A DNA stretch of 64,000 nucleotides from Pseudoflavonifractor sp. An44 (GCF_002161675.1 NZ_NFIH01000002.1:1-64000); one strand, 5' to 3'. Positions 8,410 through 15,777 are shown, counted from the first letter of the stretch. The notes: generated by a model from the sequence alone, not told the origin. Made by a program: numbers and translations.

Positions 8410-8507
8410 TTCGTAATTGCAAAAAAGTATGCCATCAATCCCAAAAAAGTGAAGTGAAACACAGGGTGAAACAGGGCGGGACTGCCAAGATGAGGTACGA
8501 AAACGAC

Positions 8508-8538
8508 AAAAAAGGCATCTGAAAAAACAGATGCCTTT
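8508..8538 (-). terminator. Terminator of the split ASCH gene
   Basis: On the minus strand AAAGGCATCTG and CAGATGCCTTT form an 11-bp stem with a T6 loop, followed by a T-run. It sits about 30 nt beyond the ASCH stop codon. The 130 bases between it and the pyr promoter hold nothing I can call. Confidence 0.85.
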
Positions 8539-8568
8539 GCAAAGAGCTTGCCATTGAGCTTCGAGAAC

Positions 8569-8676
8569 TTACAGTGGCTTGAACTTGATTACCACACAGC
8601 CGTATGTTTCTTCCTTCTCCTTGGACCACCAGCCCCGATAGGTGTCTTGAACCAGTTGTTCCACCGTAATTCCTTG
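8569..8676 (-). pseudogene. 3' fragment of ASCH-domain gene interrupted by IS110
   Basis: Thirty-five codons plus stop: QGITVEQLVQDTYRGWW, then SKEKEETYGCVVIKFKPL. The pattern of Tyr-Gly followed by a hydrophobic strand and Lys-Phe is how ASCH-fold proteins of this type end. Joined in frame to the fragment at 10105-10344, with the IS removed and one TTG core kept, it gives a 115-residue protein (80 + 35 codons). This in-frame rejoining is the main evidence for the insertion boundaries. The fragment has no start of its own. Confidence 0.85.
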
Positions 8677-8688
8677 TATAATTAAGTG

Positions 8689-8880
8689 GTAGAGAAAAAG
8701 GTGAATAAGTGATGTATACTCAAAGCAAGCGTTGTGGAGTGGTTCTAATCCCTTACAGCTGCTTGCAGACTGGTTGACTGAGGCTACAACCACAACGTCT
8801 TGCTTAAGAGTTAATGAGTTGGATAACGCATGGACGTTTTATATCGAGCAAGGTTACTCGGCAAGACGCATGTGGATCAC
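8689..8880 (+). ncRNA. Predicted IS110 bridge RNA (limits approximate)
   Basis: The non-coding left end folds into two guide-loop modules. Target loop: stem 8723-8737 with 8790-8805 (15 bp, one bulge). Inside it TAATCCCTT (8746-8754) matches the real left target TAATTCCTT (8667-8675) at 8 of 9 positions. AGACTGG (8767-8773) can pair, with wobbles, to the right target TTGGTCT (10102-10108). Donor loop: AGTTG (8817-8821) equals the right-end donor AGTTG (10100-10104), hairpin AACG-CATGGA-CGTT (8825-8838), then TTATAT (8839-8844) pairs with left-end GTATAA (8676-8681). The order follows the published IS621 bridge RNA. The RNA ends are estimates. Confidence 0.65.
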
Positions 8881-8909
8881 AGCGCAAATCACGAAACGAG
8901 GTATACATC

Positions 8910-10091
8910 ATGATTTATGTTGGAATTGACGTTGCATCAGAAAAACATGACTGCTGTATTCTAAGTGAACAGAACAAGAAATTGGAGAGTTTTTCATTTC
9001 CAAACACCAAAGCCGGATTTGCTTTGTTGCTCCGTGTGTGTAAAAAGTACGCTGACCAGGGACAAACAAAGATCGGGTTGGAAAGCACCGGCATTTATGG
9101 TGACAATCTGTGTGCATTTCTCAGGCGTAATGGATATGAAATTCGCACCTTCAATCCTCTGCTCATTAAAAAGAGCATTCAAGCAACCACTCTAAGAAAA
9201 ACAAAAACAGATCAGTCCGATGCCTGTTTCCTGGCATCTTACCTTGCACGGGAGCTTCCAGAACCCGATCCGCAGGTATCATACCACATTTCGGAGTTGA
9301 AGTCACTAACCAGAGCAAGATTTTCTGCTGTAAGAGAACGTTCTAAGGCAAAAGCGAAATTGAAAGCGCTTCTTATCTGTGTATTTCCAGAATTCCACAC
9401 AGCATTCAGCAATGTATTTGGAACAGCGGCCATTGCAATCCTACGCAAATATCCTTCTGCCCAAAAACTTGCCACCGCCAGGAAGAGCACAGTTTCCAAA
9501 ATCCTCTACGAAGCATCCAGACATCGTTTAGGCGATGAAAAGGCGGCTATGTTAATGGAATTGGCCAAGCACTCTGTTGGTTGCCACTCAGAGACAAAGA
9601 CGTTGGAGATTCAATACTATCTCGATCAGATAGAATTGAACACCGCTTATATTCGTCGCTATGAAGCATCTATTCAGAACATCATGAATCAAATCAATTC
9701 TCCAATTACGACCATTCCAGGGATTGGATTTGTACTTGGTGCCATGATTCTGGCAGAACTAGGGGACATTGGACGGTTTGCAGCCCCTGAGAAAGTCCTT
9801 GCTTTTGCAGGGCTGGAGCCCAGCGTGTACCAGTCTGGTAAGTATACACCAGCATCCGGCACGATGGTAAAGAGGGGCTCTCCTTATTTGCGCTGGGCAC
9901 TCCTCATGGCTGCGAGAAGCACAATCGTAAACAATCCAAATTTCGCTACCTATTATCAAAAGAAAGTCTCTGAAGGCAAGCACTACAATGTCATTTGTTC
10001 TCATGTTGCAAAAAAATTGGTGAGAACGATCTTCGCTCTTTTGAAAAAGAACACTGCTTATTCACTTCATTATTCACTTAATGCTGCTTGA
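8910..10091 (+). CDS. IS110-family transposase (DEDD recombinase)
   Basis: A 393-residue transposase. The N-terminal RuvC-like DEDD domain begins MIYVGIDVASEKHD with the first Asp; LESTGIYGD and KTDQSDACFLA follow. The C-terminal Transposase_20 domain contains IPGIGFVLGAMILAELGD and the serine-bearing PASGTMVKRGSPYLRWAL. Full length with no stops or frameshifts, so potentially active. ATG 8910 is chosen because the family starts at YVGIDV-type sequence. A longer upstream frame would run into the bridge RNA region. Confidence 0.95.
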   Translation: MIYVGIDVASEKHDCCILSEQNKKLESFSFPNTKAGFALLLRVCKKYADQGQTKIGLESTGIYGDNLCAFLRRNGYEIRTFNPLLIKKSIQATTLRKTKTDQSDACFLASYLARELPEPDPQVSYHISELKSLTRARFSAVRERSKAKAKLKALLICVFPEFHTAFSNVFGTAAIAILRKYPSAQKLATARKSTVSKILYEASRHRLGDEKAAMLMELAKHSVGCHSETKTLEIQYYLDQIELNTAYIRRYEASIQNIMNQINSPITTIPGIGFVLGAMILAELGDIGRFAAPEKVLAFAGLEPSVYQSGKYTPASGTMVKRGSPYLRWALLMAARSTIVNNPNFATYYQKKVSEGKHYNVICSHVAKKLVRTIFALLKKNTAYSLHYSLNAA

Positions 10092-10104
10092 CTTGTTATA
10101 GTTG

Positions 10105-10344
10105 GTCTCGGTCTGCAAAATCCTCTTCCCAGAAATCCTGATAGCAGGTTTTGAAGTCTCCATAAATGTGCAGGCTTTCCACCAGTACGGTGACCCGTTT
10201 GTTGGACTCCGTGTTATAAAATGTGATGGTGTCTCCGGGGCGGATGTTTTGCCGTTTCTCATCATATAAACGGTACTCCCGACGCTTTTGCCCGGATTTG
10301 ACGGTTTCAAAATTTTCGGGGTACAGCCCCATTTCGTGATTCAT
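10105..10344 (-). pseudogene. 5' fragment of ASCH-domain gene interrupted by IS110
   Basis: Eighty codons starting at ATG 10344: MNHEMGLYPENFETVKSGQK, then RLYDEKRQ, then RPGDTITFYNT. This is the N-terminal half of an ASCH domain (a PUA-like RNA-binding beta barrel): the substrate-loop ExxRLYDEKR and the GDxIxF strand are typical. Reading continues two codons into the IS and stops. The residues lost from this half lie at 8569-8676. The protein's cellular role is unknown. Confidence 0.88.
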
Positions 10345-10374
10345 ATGATCCACCTTCACCTTCTGAATGGGATG

Positions 10375-10415
10375 AAAAAACAAGAATCTCGAATGCAAAC
10401 GCATTCGAGATTCTT
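10375..10415 (-). terminator. Terminator of the tRNA transcript
   Basis: On the minus strand AAGAATCTCGAATGC pairs with GCATTCGAGATTCTT (15 bp) around a GTTT loop, followed by a T-run at 10375-10380. The stem starts at the last base of the tRNA-Arg CCA. Confidence 0.92.
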
Positions 10416-10491
10416 GGTACGGCTGGAGGGATTCGAACCCCCGACCTTTTGGTTCGTAGCCAAACACTCTATCCAGCTGAGCTACAGCCGC
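10415..10491 (-). tRNA. tRNA-Arg (anticodon ACG)
   Basis: A complete 77-nt tRNA with encoded CCA. Acceptor GCGGCTG pairs with CAGCCGT. The anticodon stem TTTGG/CCAAA holds loop CTACGAA, and the T loop is TTCGAAT. Adenine at the wobble position is expected to be converted to inosine. Confidence 0.97.
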
Positions 10492-10505
10492 GTATGAAAA
10501 GCTTT

Positions 10506-10581
10506 TGGAGCTGGTGACGTGACTTGAACACGCGACCTGCTGATTACGAATCAGCTGCTCTACCAACTGAGCTACACCAGC
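10506..10581 (-). tRNA. tRNA-Thr (anticodon CGT)
   Basis: A complete 76-nt tRNA with encoded CCA. Acceptor GCTGGTG pairs with CACCAGC. The anticodon stem GCTGA/TCAGC holds loop TTCGTAA, and the T loop is TTCAAGT. It is transcribed first, 14 nt upstream of tRNA-Arg. Confidence 0.97.
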
Positions 10582-10628
10582 ATTCCTGTCGTGCCTTCGT
10601 GGCAGAGGCGAGGCTCAAAAGCTTGATT

Positions 10629-10657
10629 ATCTTACCACGGGGATGGGCATTTGTCAA
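10629..10657 (-). promoter_or_regulatory. Promoter of the tRNA-Thr/tRNA-Arg operon
   Basis: On the minus strand a consensus TTGACA (10652-10657), 17 bp, TAAGAT (10629-10634), about 48 nt upstream of tRNA-Thr. Confidence 0.85.
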
Positions 10658-10705
10658 CCCTATTTTTCAAAATTCCCAGAGATGATTTTCCGGTGTCGTG
10701 AAAAA

Positions 10706-10748
10706 CAAAAAAGTTGCCTCCTCCATCGTGGGCGAGATGGAGGAGGCA
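10706..10748 (-). terminator. Terminator downstream of the amidase gene
   Basis: On the minus strand TGCCTCCTCCATC pairs with GATGGAGGAGGCA (13 bp, 8-nt loop), then ACTTTTTTGTTTTT. It insulates the tRNA promoter from upstream transcription. The stretch 10749-11016 between it and the amidase stop shows no gene or other signal. Confidence 0.88.
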
Positions 10749-11016
10749 TGGTTTTCAAAAGAGAGAGGGAGGAGTTGTCATTTCTGACACTGTTAGGATA
10801 CCACATCCCAGATTGTGTGAGTGGATATTCTTTGAAGTTTTTTTGAAGAAATTGTGAATAAGCCCTCACACCCGATCCTGGGGTAATTTGGGTATGGAAT
10901 TATGGGGCTGGGATGCCAGGGTTTGCAGGAGAAACCAGGCGGGCATGGCGTGGTCAGAGTGGTCCAGCTGTATCCAGACGTGTTCGGGCGGGATGCAAAC
11001 CTCAGGGGCGAGGGGC

Positions 11017-11757
11017 TCAAACCAAGGTGATGAAATCTGCGCTTGCATATCCTTCTGTCCCGTCAAAGGAGACCAGGTACCAGTCCTGCCACTGGTTGAG
11101 GATGGTCAAGATGGCCCCGTCATAGGCCTTGGCAATGACGGGGGCGGACAGGGAGGGGCGGGAACGGATGTTCAGGTGCCCCCAACTCACGTCCACCACC
11201 CCCTGACGAGGGGCGTTAGGTGCCAGGAAGGGAATTTGGAAGTATTCCGCCAGGGCCTGGACGATGGTCCGGGCGATGAGGTCCAGATTGGTCTGTACCC
11301 ACACGGCGTCATCCAGGTTGTCATGGTAGCCCAGCTCCAAAAAGACGGAGGGGGCCCGGGTGAGCCGCACCTCTCCGATGGTTCGAGTGGGCTCCACCCG
11401 CACTTTGTCCGGTAAGGGGTAGATCTCCCGCAGATGGTCGGCCATAATGGTGGCGGCTTTGGTACCCTGGACGCTGCCCGGGTAGTGGAACACCAGGACA
11501 CCTCGGTTCTGGCCATATTCTCCCTCTGGAGAGGCGTTGGAGTGCAGCGCCAGGTGCAGGTCGTAGTTTCCTGCGTTGGAGGCCCGGATGGAGGACGCAG
11601 CCGTCATATCCGGGGTGTTTCGGCTGTATCGAATCCCGGTGGCCTCCAGGTATGGAATCATGGCATCGGCAAGGCGGTTCATCCACTCCTCTTCGCTGCC
11701 GCCGTTGACGTATAAGTTATTCTCCTGGGTGGAGGGAGATAGATAAATGATAGGCAT
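11017..11757 (-). CDS. N-acetylmuramoyl-L-alanine amidase with C-terminal SH3-like domain
   Basis: A 246-residue protein. Residues 1-175 are Amidase_3-like: zinc-ligand His and Glu candidates lie in LHLALHSNAS and APSVFLELGYHDN. Residues 185-246 resemble a bacterial SH3 domain (LNIRSRPSLSAPVI to GYASADFI) that would bind the wall. It cleaves the bond between muramic acid and L-alanine. There is no signal peptide, so its route out of the cell is unclear; spore-related or lysis-dependent release is possible. ATG 11757 follows AAGGAGGTAAC. Confidence 0.85.
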   Translation of the reverse strand: MPIIYLSPSTQENNLYVNGGSEEEWMNRLADAMIPYLEATGIRYSRNTPDMTAASSIRASNAGNYDLHLALHSNASPEGEYGQNRGVLVFHYPGSVQGTKAATIMADHLREIYPLPDKVRVEPTRTIGEVRLTRAPSVFLELGYHDNLDDAVWVQTNLDLIARTIVQALAEYFQIPFLAPNAPRQGVVDVSWGHLNIRSRPSLSAPVIAKAYDGAILTILNQWQDWYLVSFDGTEGYASADFITLV

Positions 11758-11804
11758 GATGTTACCTCCTTCATCCCAGTGTATGCCCCAAAGGGCAAAG
11801 TGAC

Positions 11805-11836
11805 AGCCCTTCCCAGGGAAAAGGCCGGGAAGGGCT
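11805..11836 (-). terminator. Terminator-like hairpin downstream of rsmA
   Basis: AGCCCTTCCC and GGGAAGGGCT form a 10-bp stem with a 12-nt loop. Neither strand has a good T-run after it, so it may only stabilise the mRNA end. Confidence 0.45.
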
Positions 11837-11864
11837 GAATATTACAGAAGGGCTGAATATTACA
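11829..11864. repeat. 18-bp perfect tandem duplication over the rsmA stop codon
   Basis: GAAGGGCTGAATATTACA occurs twice in direct succession (11829-11846, 11847-11864). The second copy contains the rsmA stop codon, and the first overlaps the downstream hairpin. Confidence 0.9.
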
Positions 11865-12717
11865 TATGAGCGTATAGGGTGTGGGCCAGACGGGAGAACT
11901 CCTCCAGGTCCAGCTGCTCGCCACGGACCGTCTCTGTAAATCCGCACTCGGTCAGCACGTTTCGCAGCTGCTCTTTGGACAGCTGGCTGCCGTAGGCCGA
12001 GGACAGAGCGTTAAGAAGGGTCTTTCTCCGCTGGGCGAAGGCAGCCCGGATGACGGAGAACAACTGCTTGGGGGGACAGTCCACCGGGGGAGTGTCCCGC
12101 AGGGTCATGCCGATCACCGCAGAAGTCACCTTGGGGGCGGGGAGGAAGCACTGGGCGGGAACTTCAAAGAGGTACTCGCACACGGCGTGGTACTGACAGA
12201 ACAGGGAGAAGGCCCCGAAGTCGGAGGTGCCGGGCTGGGCACAGATGCGCTTGGCTACCTCTCGCTGAATCATCACCGTGACCCGGCGGAAACAGCCGCT
12301 CTCCAGCAGCAGGGTGATGACGGGGGTGGTGATGTTGTAGGGCAGATTGGCGCAGGCCATGGGGGTGAGCCCCTGAAACTTCTCCTCTACCAGTTGGGGG
12401 ATGTTCAGCTTCATCACGTCGCCGGGGACGATCTCCACATTGTCATAGCCGCCCACGGTCTCCTCCAAAATGGGGAGCAGGGAGCGGTCCAGCTCCACTG
12501 ACACCACTTTGCCCGCCTGTTGGGCCAGCTGGACGGTGAGGGGGCCGATGCCGGGACCAATCTCCAGCACGCCGCAGCTCTCATCCAGCTGGGCGCTGTG
12601 GGCGATGTCCCGGGGCACCCAGTCCTCAATGAGAAAGTTCTGGCCCATGGACTTGGAAAAGTGAAATCCATGGCGGGCCAGCAGGGCCTTAATATCAGAA
12701 AGATTGGTCAAATCCAT
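11860..12717 (-). CDS. rsmA: 16S rRNA dimethyladenosine transferase
   Basis: A 285-residue KsgA/RsmA enzyme that dimethylates two adenosines near the 3' end of 16S rRNA. SAM-binding motifs GQNFLIE and VLEIGPGIGPLT lie at the N-terminus. The catalytic NLPYNITTP is in the middle. The C-terminal helical RNA-binding domain includes FAQRRKTLLNAL. ATG 12717 is chosen for AAAGGAG 6-8 nt upstream. The gene overlaps the end of coaW by 10 nt. It is the last gene of the ylxM-to-rsmA operon. Confidence 0.95.
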   Translation of the reverse strand: MDLTNLSDIKALLARHGFHFSKSMGQNFLIEDWVPRDIAHSAQLDESCGVLEIGPGIGPLTVQLAQQAGKVVSVELDRSLLPILEETVGGYDNVEIVPGDVMKLNIPQLVEEKFQGLTPMACANLPYNITTPVITLLLESGCFRRVTVMIQREVAKRICAQPGTSDFGAFSLFCQYHAVCEYLFEVPAQCFLPAPKVTSAVIGMTLRDTPPVDCPPKQLFSVIRAAFAQRRKTLLNALSSAYGSQLSKEQLRNVLTECGFTETVRGEQLDLEEFSRLAHTLYAHM

Positions 12718-13523
12718 GATGTGTTCTCCTTTGCCAGCAGGGCTGTGCCGATGGCGGTGGCGCAATCGGCATGGGGCGCGATGACATAGTTGGGGGCGTA
12801 GAATTGGGTGAAGACTTGGAAGCGGGCCTTGGCCTGGGGGAGCTTGGTCAGAGCCCCCAGCAGCACCACGTCAGACACCTGGTGGGCCCCGCAGGCCAGC
12901 ATGGCCATGGTGCCGGTGCACTCCAAAACCAAGTTTAACAGCCCGGCAGACCAGTCTGCCCGGGTGGAGTCGGGGGAGGCCTTGGCCAGATTGGAGGAGG
13001 TGAGGCTGGGGTCTAGAGTCTCCGAGCCCTCAAATAGGTCTCCAATACGCAGATCCACCTGCCCCAAATCGCCCTCATTGGCCAGCTGAAACAGCTCATC
13101 CGGGGTGTGGACCCCTAGAAGGCCTCGCCCCAGGCCCATGAGGGTGCCGCCCCCAATGCCTGTGCCGCCCAGGTGGGTGTAAGCGCCGTTGCGGGCCAGA
13201 ACAAAGGTGGTGCCCGTGCCCATGTTCACCACCAGGGCATCGTCCTTCCCGGACAGAAAGCAGCCGCCGCAGCCGATGGCGTCCAGCTCGGACACGGTGC
13301 ACAGGGGCAGGCCCAGGGCATCCGCTCCGCAGCGGGAGCCGTTGAGCCCGGTGACGGCCACATGGGTGATGGGAAGGGAGCGGATGCCGGAGCGCTCCAG
13401 GGCCTGCTGGAGGGTGTGAGCGCTGGTGCCGCAGTTGGATTGATAGTAGGTGGTACAGATGCGGTCTCCGTCCAGCACCGCCAGCTTCACGGCGCTGGTT
13501 CCGGCATCAATGCCCAAAATCAT
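12708..13523 (-). CDS. coaW: Type II pantothenate kinase-like protein
   Basis: A 271-residue ASKHA-fold kinase of the CoaW family. It has the phosphate-1 motif MILGIDAGTSAVK, the phosphate-2 motif VVNMGTGTTFV and the GGTGIGGGTLMGL loop. Type II enzymes phosphorylate pantothenate at the start of coenzyme A synthesis; here that is inferred from family. All motifs look intact, unlike the CoaX-like protein at 50579-51361, so this is the better candidate for the functional kinase. ATG 13523 is used because the GTG at 13532 forms part of the GGGAGGTG ribosome binding site. Confidence 0.82.
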   Translation of the reverse strand: MILGIDAGTSAVKLAVLDGDRICTTYYQSNCGTSAHTLQQALERSGIRSLPITHVAVTGLNGSRCGADALGLPLCTVSELDAIGCGGCFLSGKDDALVVNMGTGTTFVLARNGAYTHLGGTGIGGGTLMGLGRGLLGVHTPDELFQLANEGDLGQVDLRIGDLFEGSETLDPSLTSSNLAKASPDSTRADWSAGLLNLVLECTGTMAMLACGAHQVSDVVLLGALTKLPQAKARFQVFTQFYAPNYVIAPHADCATAIGTALLAKENTSWI

Positions 13524-13541
13524 GGCAGGCACCTCCCTTTG

Positions 13542-14732
13542 TTATTTCAAACGCAGTTCGTAGGCCACCCGGCGTTCGCCTTGGTACTCCAGGTTTCCAC
13601 GATACTGAAAACTCACGGCCTTCATGTGGGCCAGCAGTTCCTTGTCCTTCTTGCTCACGGCCATGCGTAGCCAGGGGCTGCCTGCCTGTCTGGCCAGATC
13701 CTCCGCCCGGTCCAGCAGCTTGTCCACCAGGTCGGTGTGGAGGAGGGCAGGGTCCTGGCCGTGGAGGGTGAGGAGCATGCTGCGCTCCGGAGCAGACCAC
13801 TTGCCGTCCTGAATGCCCAAATCCTCCTTTGCCTCCAGGGGTTCCAGGGAGAAGCAGGCCGCGGGTTCTGGTCCGTGACACAGCAGGTAGCTGTGAGGGG
13901 GCATAGCGTCGGTGTGGGGCCAGGGAATGGAGGCCCACAGCTCCGGCGTGGCCGGGACGGAGTAGACGGGATGGGGGAGGGGGCGGAGCAGCTCCTCCGC
14001 CCGGATTTCTGCCAGCAGCTTCTGGTCCTCCTTGGAGGACAGGTCCAACTGGGCGTACAGGTCGGGGCGGCGGTCCCGGGTGCGGAGGATGGACTGCTTA
14101 CGCCGCCAACGCTCCACCTTCTTGTGGTCTCCGCAGGTGAGCACCTTGGGTACCTCCATGCCGTGCCACTGGGCGGGGCGGGAGTACTGGGGGTATTCCA
14201 GCATGCCGTTCCAGTGGCTCTCGTCCTCAAAACAGGCGTCATGGGAGAGAACCCCAGGGATGAGGCGGCACACAGCGTCTGCCACCGCCATGGCGGCGAT
14301 CTCTCCGCCGGTGAGGACAAAGTCCCCCAGGGAGATCTCCTCGTCCACATACCCGTCAATGAACCGCTGATCAATGCCCTCGTAGTGGCCGCACACCAGA
14401 ATCAGGTGATCGTACTCCCGGGCCAGACGGCGGGCGTCCTCCTGGGTGAAGGTCTTGCCGCAAGGGGAGAGGTAGATGGTGTGGGGGCGGCACTGGCGCT
14501 CCTGGCAGATGTGGTCCCAGCACTGGTAGAGGGGGTCTGCCTGGAGAATGGCCCCCTGGCCGCCGCCATAGGGGTAATCATCCACCTGCTTTTGCTTGTT
14601 TTTGGTGTAGTCCCGAATTTGATGGGTGAGGATGCGGATGTAGTCCCGTTCCTGGGCACGGCCCAAAATGGACTCGCTGAGCACGTCCCCCACGGTGTCA
14701 GGGAACAGGGTCATAATATCAATGTGATACAT
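13542..14732 (-). CDS. trmD: tRNA (guanine37-N1)-methyltransferase with extra C-terminal GNAT-like domain
   Basis: A 396-residue protein. Residues 1-240 are TrmD, which methylates G37 next to the anticodon. The trefoil-knot SAM site is visible as HYEGIDQRFID and EISLGDFVLTGGE, with DYPYGGGQGAI earlier. TrmD is normally about 240-250 residues. The extra 150 residues (from about 247) have the look of a GNAT acetyltransferase C-terminal half: LLTLHGQDPALLHTDLV, then AVSKKDKELLAHMKAVSF, then YELRLK. The exact acetyl-CoA loop is not obvious, so activity is uncertain. The start lies 5 nt after the rimM stop. Confidence 0.9.
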   Translation of the reverse strand: MYHIDIMTLFPDTVGDVLSESILGRAQERDYIRILTHQIRDYTKNKQKQVDDYPYGGGQGAILQADPLYQCWDHICQERQCRPHTIYLSPCGKTFTQEDARRLAREYDHLILVCGHYEGIDQRFIDGYVDEEISLGDFVLTGGEIAAMAVADAVCRLIPGVLSHDACFEDESHWNGMLEYPQYSRPAQWHGMEVPKVLTCGDHKKVERWRRKQSILRTRDRRPDLYAQLDLSSKEDQKLLAEIRAEELLRPLPHPVYSVPATPELWASIPWPHTDAMPPHSYLLCHGPEPAACFSLEPLEAKEDLGIQDGKWSAPERSMLLTLHGQDPALLHTDLVDKLLDRAEDLARQAGSPWLRMAVSKKDKELLAHMKAVSFQYRGNLEYQGERRVAYELRLK

Positions 14733-14737
14733 GCCTC

Positions 14738-15223
14738 TCACATCCCCTCAATGAGGCGAACCTTGATATAACCCCCGTCCACATTGGTCTCCAGAATAAA
14801 CTCCGGCACGGCGGGGATGAGAATTTGACGCTCCCCTTCCACCACATACACCTGCTGGCGGGAGGGAGAGAGAATGTCTTTTAGAGTGCCCAGCTTCACA
14901 CCGTTCTCGTCCACCACGTCCAGGCCGATGATGTCAGCCAGGAAGAAGGTGCCCTCGGGCAGGTTGGCGTCCTCCCGGCGGATGTGCACCACCTTGTTTT
15001 TCAGCAGCATGGCGGTGTTTACGTCGGACACACCCTCTAGCTGAGCGATGACGCTGTTTTTGTGGACCCGGGCATTCAAAACCTTCACCGGCTTGCCGTC
15101 GATATACAGGGTGGAGAACTGGCAGAGAAAATCGGCGCTGTCCGCCCAGGGGACGATTTTCACCTCACCGCGAATGCCGTGGGTGTTGACGATTTGGCCG
15201 CACTCCAGATAGGGATGGATCAT
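14738..15223 (-). CDS. rimM: 16S rRNA maturation factor RimM
   Basis: A 161-residue RimM. The N-terminal domain has GQIVNTHGIRGEVKI and the C-terminal PRC-barrel has FFLADIIGLDVVDENG and LIPAVPEFI. It binds S19 in the immature 30S head. ATG 15223 follows AGAGGTGAA at about 9 nt; upstream codons in the frame lack a ribosome site. It is separated from khpA by a hairpin that could trim rimM-trmD expression relative to rpsP. Confidence 0.93.
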   Translation of the reverse strand: MIHPYLECGQIVNTHGIRGEVKIVPWADSADFLCQFSTLYIDGKPVKVLNARVHKNSVIAQLEGVSDVNTAMLLKNKVVHIRREDANLPEGTFFLADIIGLDVVDENGVKLGTLKDILSPSRQQVYVVEGERQILIPAVPEFILETNVDGGYIKVRLIEGM

Positions 15224-15251
15224 AATCGGTTCACCTCTTTGTGTCAAAATC

Positions 15252-15278
15252 AAAAAGGCGGGGGCTTGCCCCCGCCTT
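15252..15278 (-). terminator. Hairpin with T-run between khpA and rimM
   Basis: On the minus strand AAGGCGGGGGC pairs with GCCCCCGCCTT, followed by TTTGATTTT. It sits inside an otherwise continuous operon, so it is probably a partial terminator that lowers expression of rimM, trmD, coaW and rsmA. Confidence 0.7.
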
Positions 15279-15289
15279 AAGCGGCTGTA

Positions 15290-15520
15290 TCAGTCGATGA
15301 TGTCAACGGATACCTTTTTGCCCTGACGCTGGGCAACCGAGCGCATCAGCGCCCGAATCTCCTTGGCGATGCGGCCCTGACGGCCGATCACCTTGCCCAT
15401 GTCCTCAGCGGCTACACGCAGTTCCAAAACGGTCTCTGCGGGAGTCTCGTGCTCGGTCACAGAAACCTGGTCCGGATGCTCCACCAGGTTTTGGGCAATA
15501 TAAGTGAGCAATTCCTTCAT
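15290..15520 (-). CDS. khpA: KH-domain RNA-binding protein KhpA
   Basis: A 76-residue single KH-domain protein (YlqC family). The GxxG RNA-contact loop is GKVIGRQGRIAKEIR. KhpA forms complexes with KhpB in Firmicutes and affects cell size and RNA fate. It sits between rpsP and rimM, its usual place. ATG 15520 follows GGAGG at 5 nt; the upstream TTG at 15532 would overlap that site. Confidence 0.93.
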   Translation of the reverse strand: MKELLTYIAQNLVEHPDQVSVTEHETPAETVLELRVAAEDMGKVIGRQGRIAKEIRALMRSVAQRQGKKVSVDIID

Positions 15521-15540
15521 GAGGACCTCCAATCGCGCGC

Positions 15541-15777
15541 TTACAGGCCAGCCTTCTTCAGCAGGTCACGCACGGTGTCGGTGGGCTGAGCGCCGGTCTT
15601 GATCCAAGCCTGAGCACGCTCCACGTCGATGTTGACGGCAGCGGGATTCTGGCGGGGATCATAGGTGCCCAGCTCCTCGATGAAACGACCATCCCGGGGA
15701 TAGCGGGAATCGGCAACCACAACGCGGTAGAAGGGAGCCTTCTTAGCACCCATACGACGCAGTCTGATCTTAACCAT
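15541..15777 (-). CDS. rpsP: 30S ribosomal protein S16
   Basis: A 78-residue S16 beginning [20 protein letters not shown], the family signature, with [19 protein letters not shown] in the middle. ATG 15777 follows GGAGGTGAAG. It lies between ffh and khpA. Confidence 0.97.
   Translation of the reverse strand: MVKIRLRRMGAKKAPFYRVVVADSRYPRDGRFIEELGTYDPRQNPAAVNIDVERAQAWIKTGAQPTDTVRDLLKKAGL

Larger units (their letters stand above)
8677..10104 (+). mobile_element. IS110-family insertion sequence, about 1.43 kb
   Basis: The boundaries come from rejoining the disrupted ASCH gene. TTG occurs at 8674-8676 and again at 10102-10104, and one copy restores the frame. The element has no terminal inverted repeats and no target duplication beyond this short core, as expected of IS110. 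It has a 233-nt left end before the transposase gene and only about 13 nt after it, the usual IS110 layout. The left end starts with TATAAT directly after the core. Base composition is lower in GC than the flanks, consistent with recent arrival. Confidence 0.88.

Noticed and set aside
8387-8568. PyrR attenuator or riboswitch before pyrC
   Set aside because: The predicted start site leaves only about 36 nt of leader, and the hairpin at 8508-8538 belongs to the ASCH gene, upstream of the pyr promoter.
10081-10104. Strong -35 box at the IS110 right end to make a circle-junction promoter
   Set aside because: TTGACT lies only 11 bp from TATAAT when the ends are joined, and the hexamer at 17 bp (TGCTGC) is poor.
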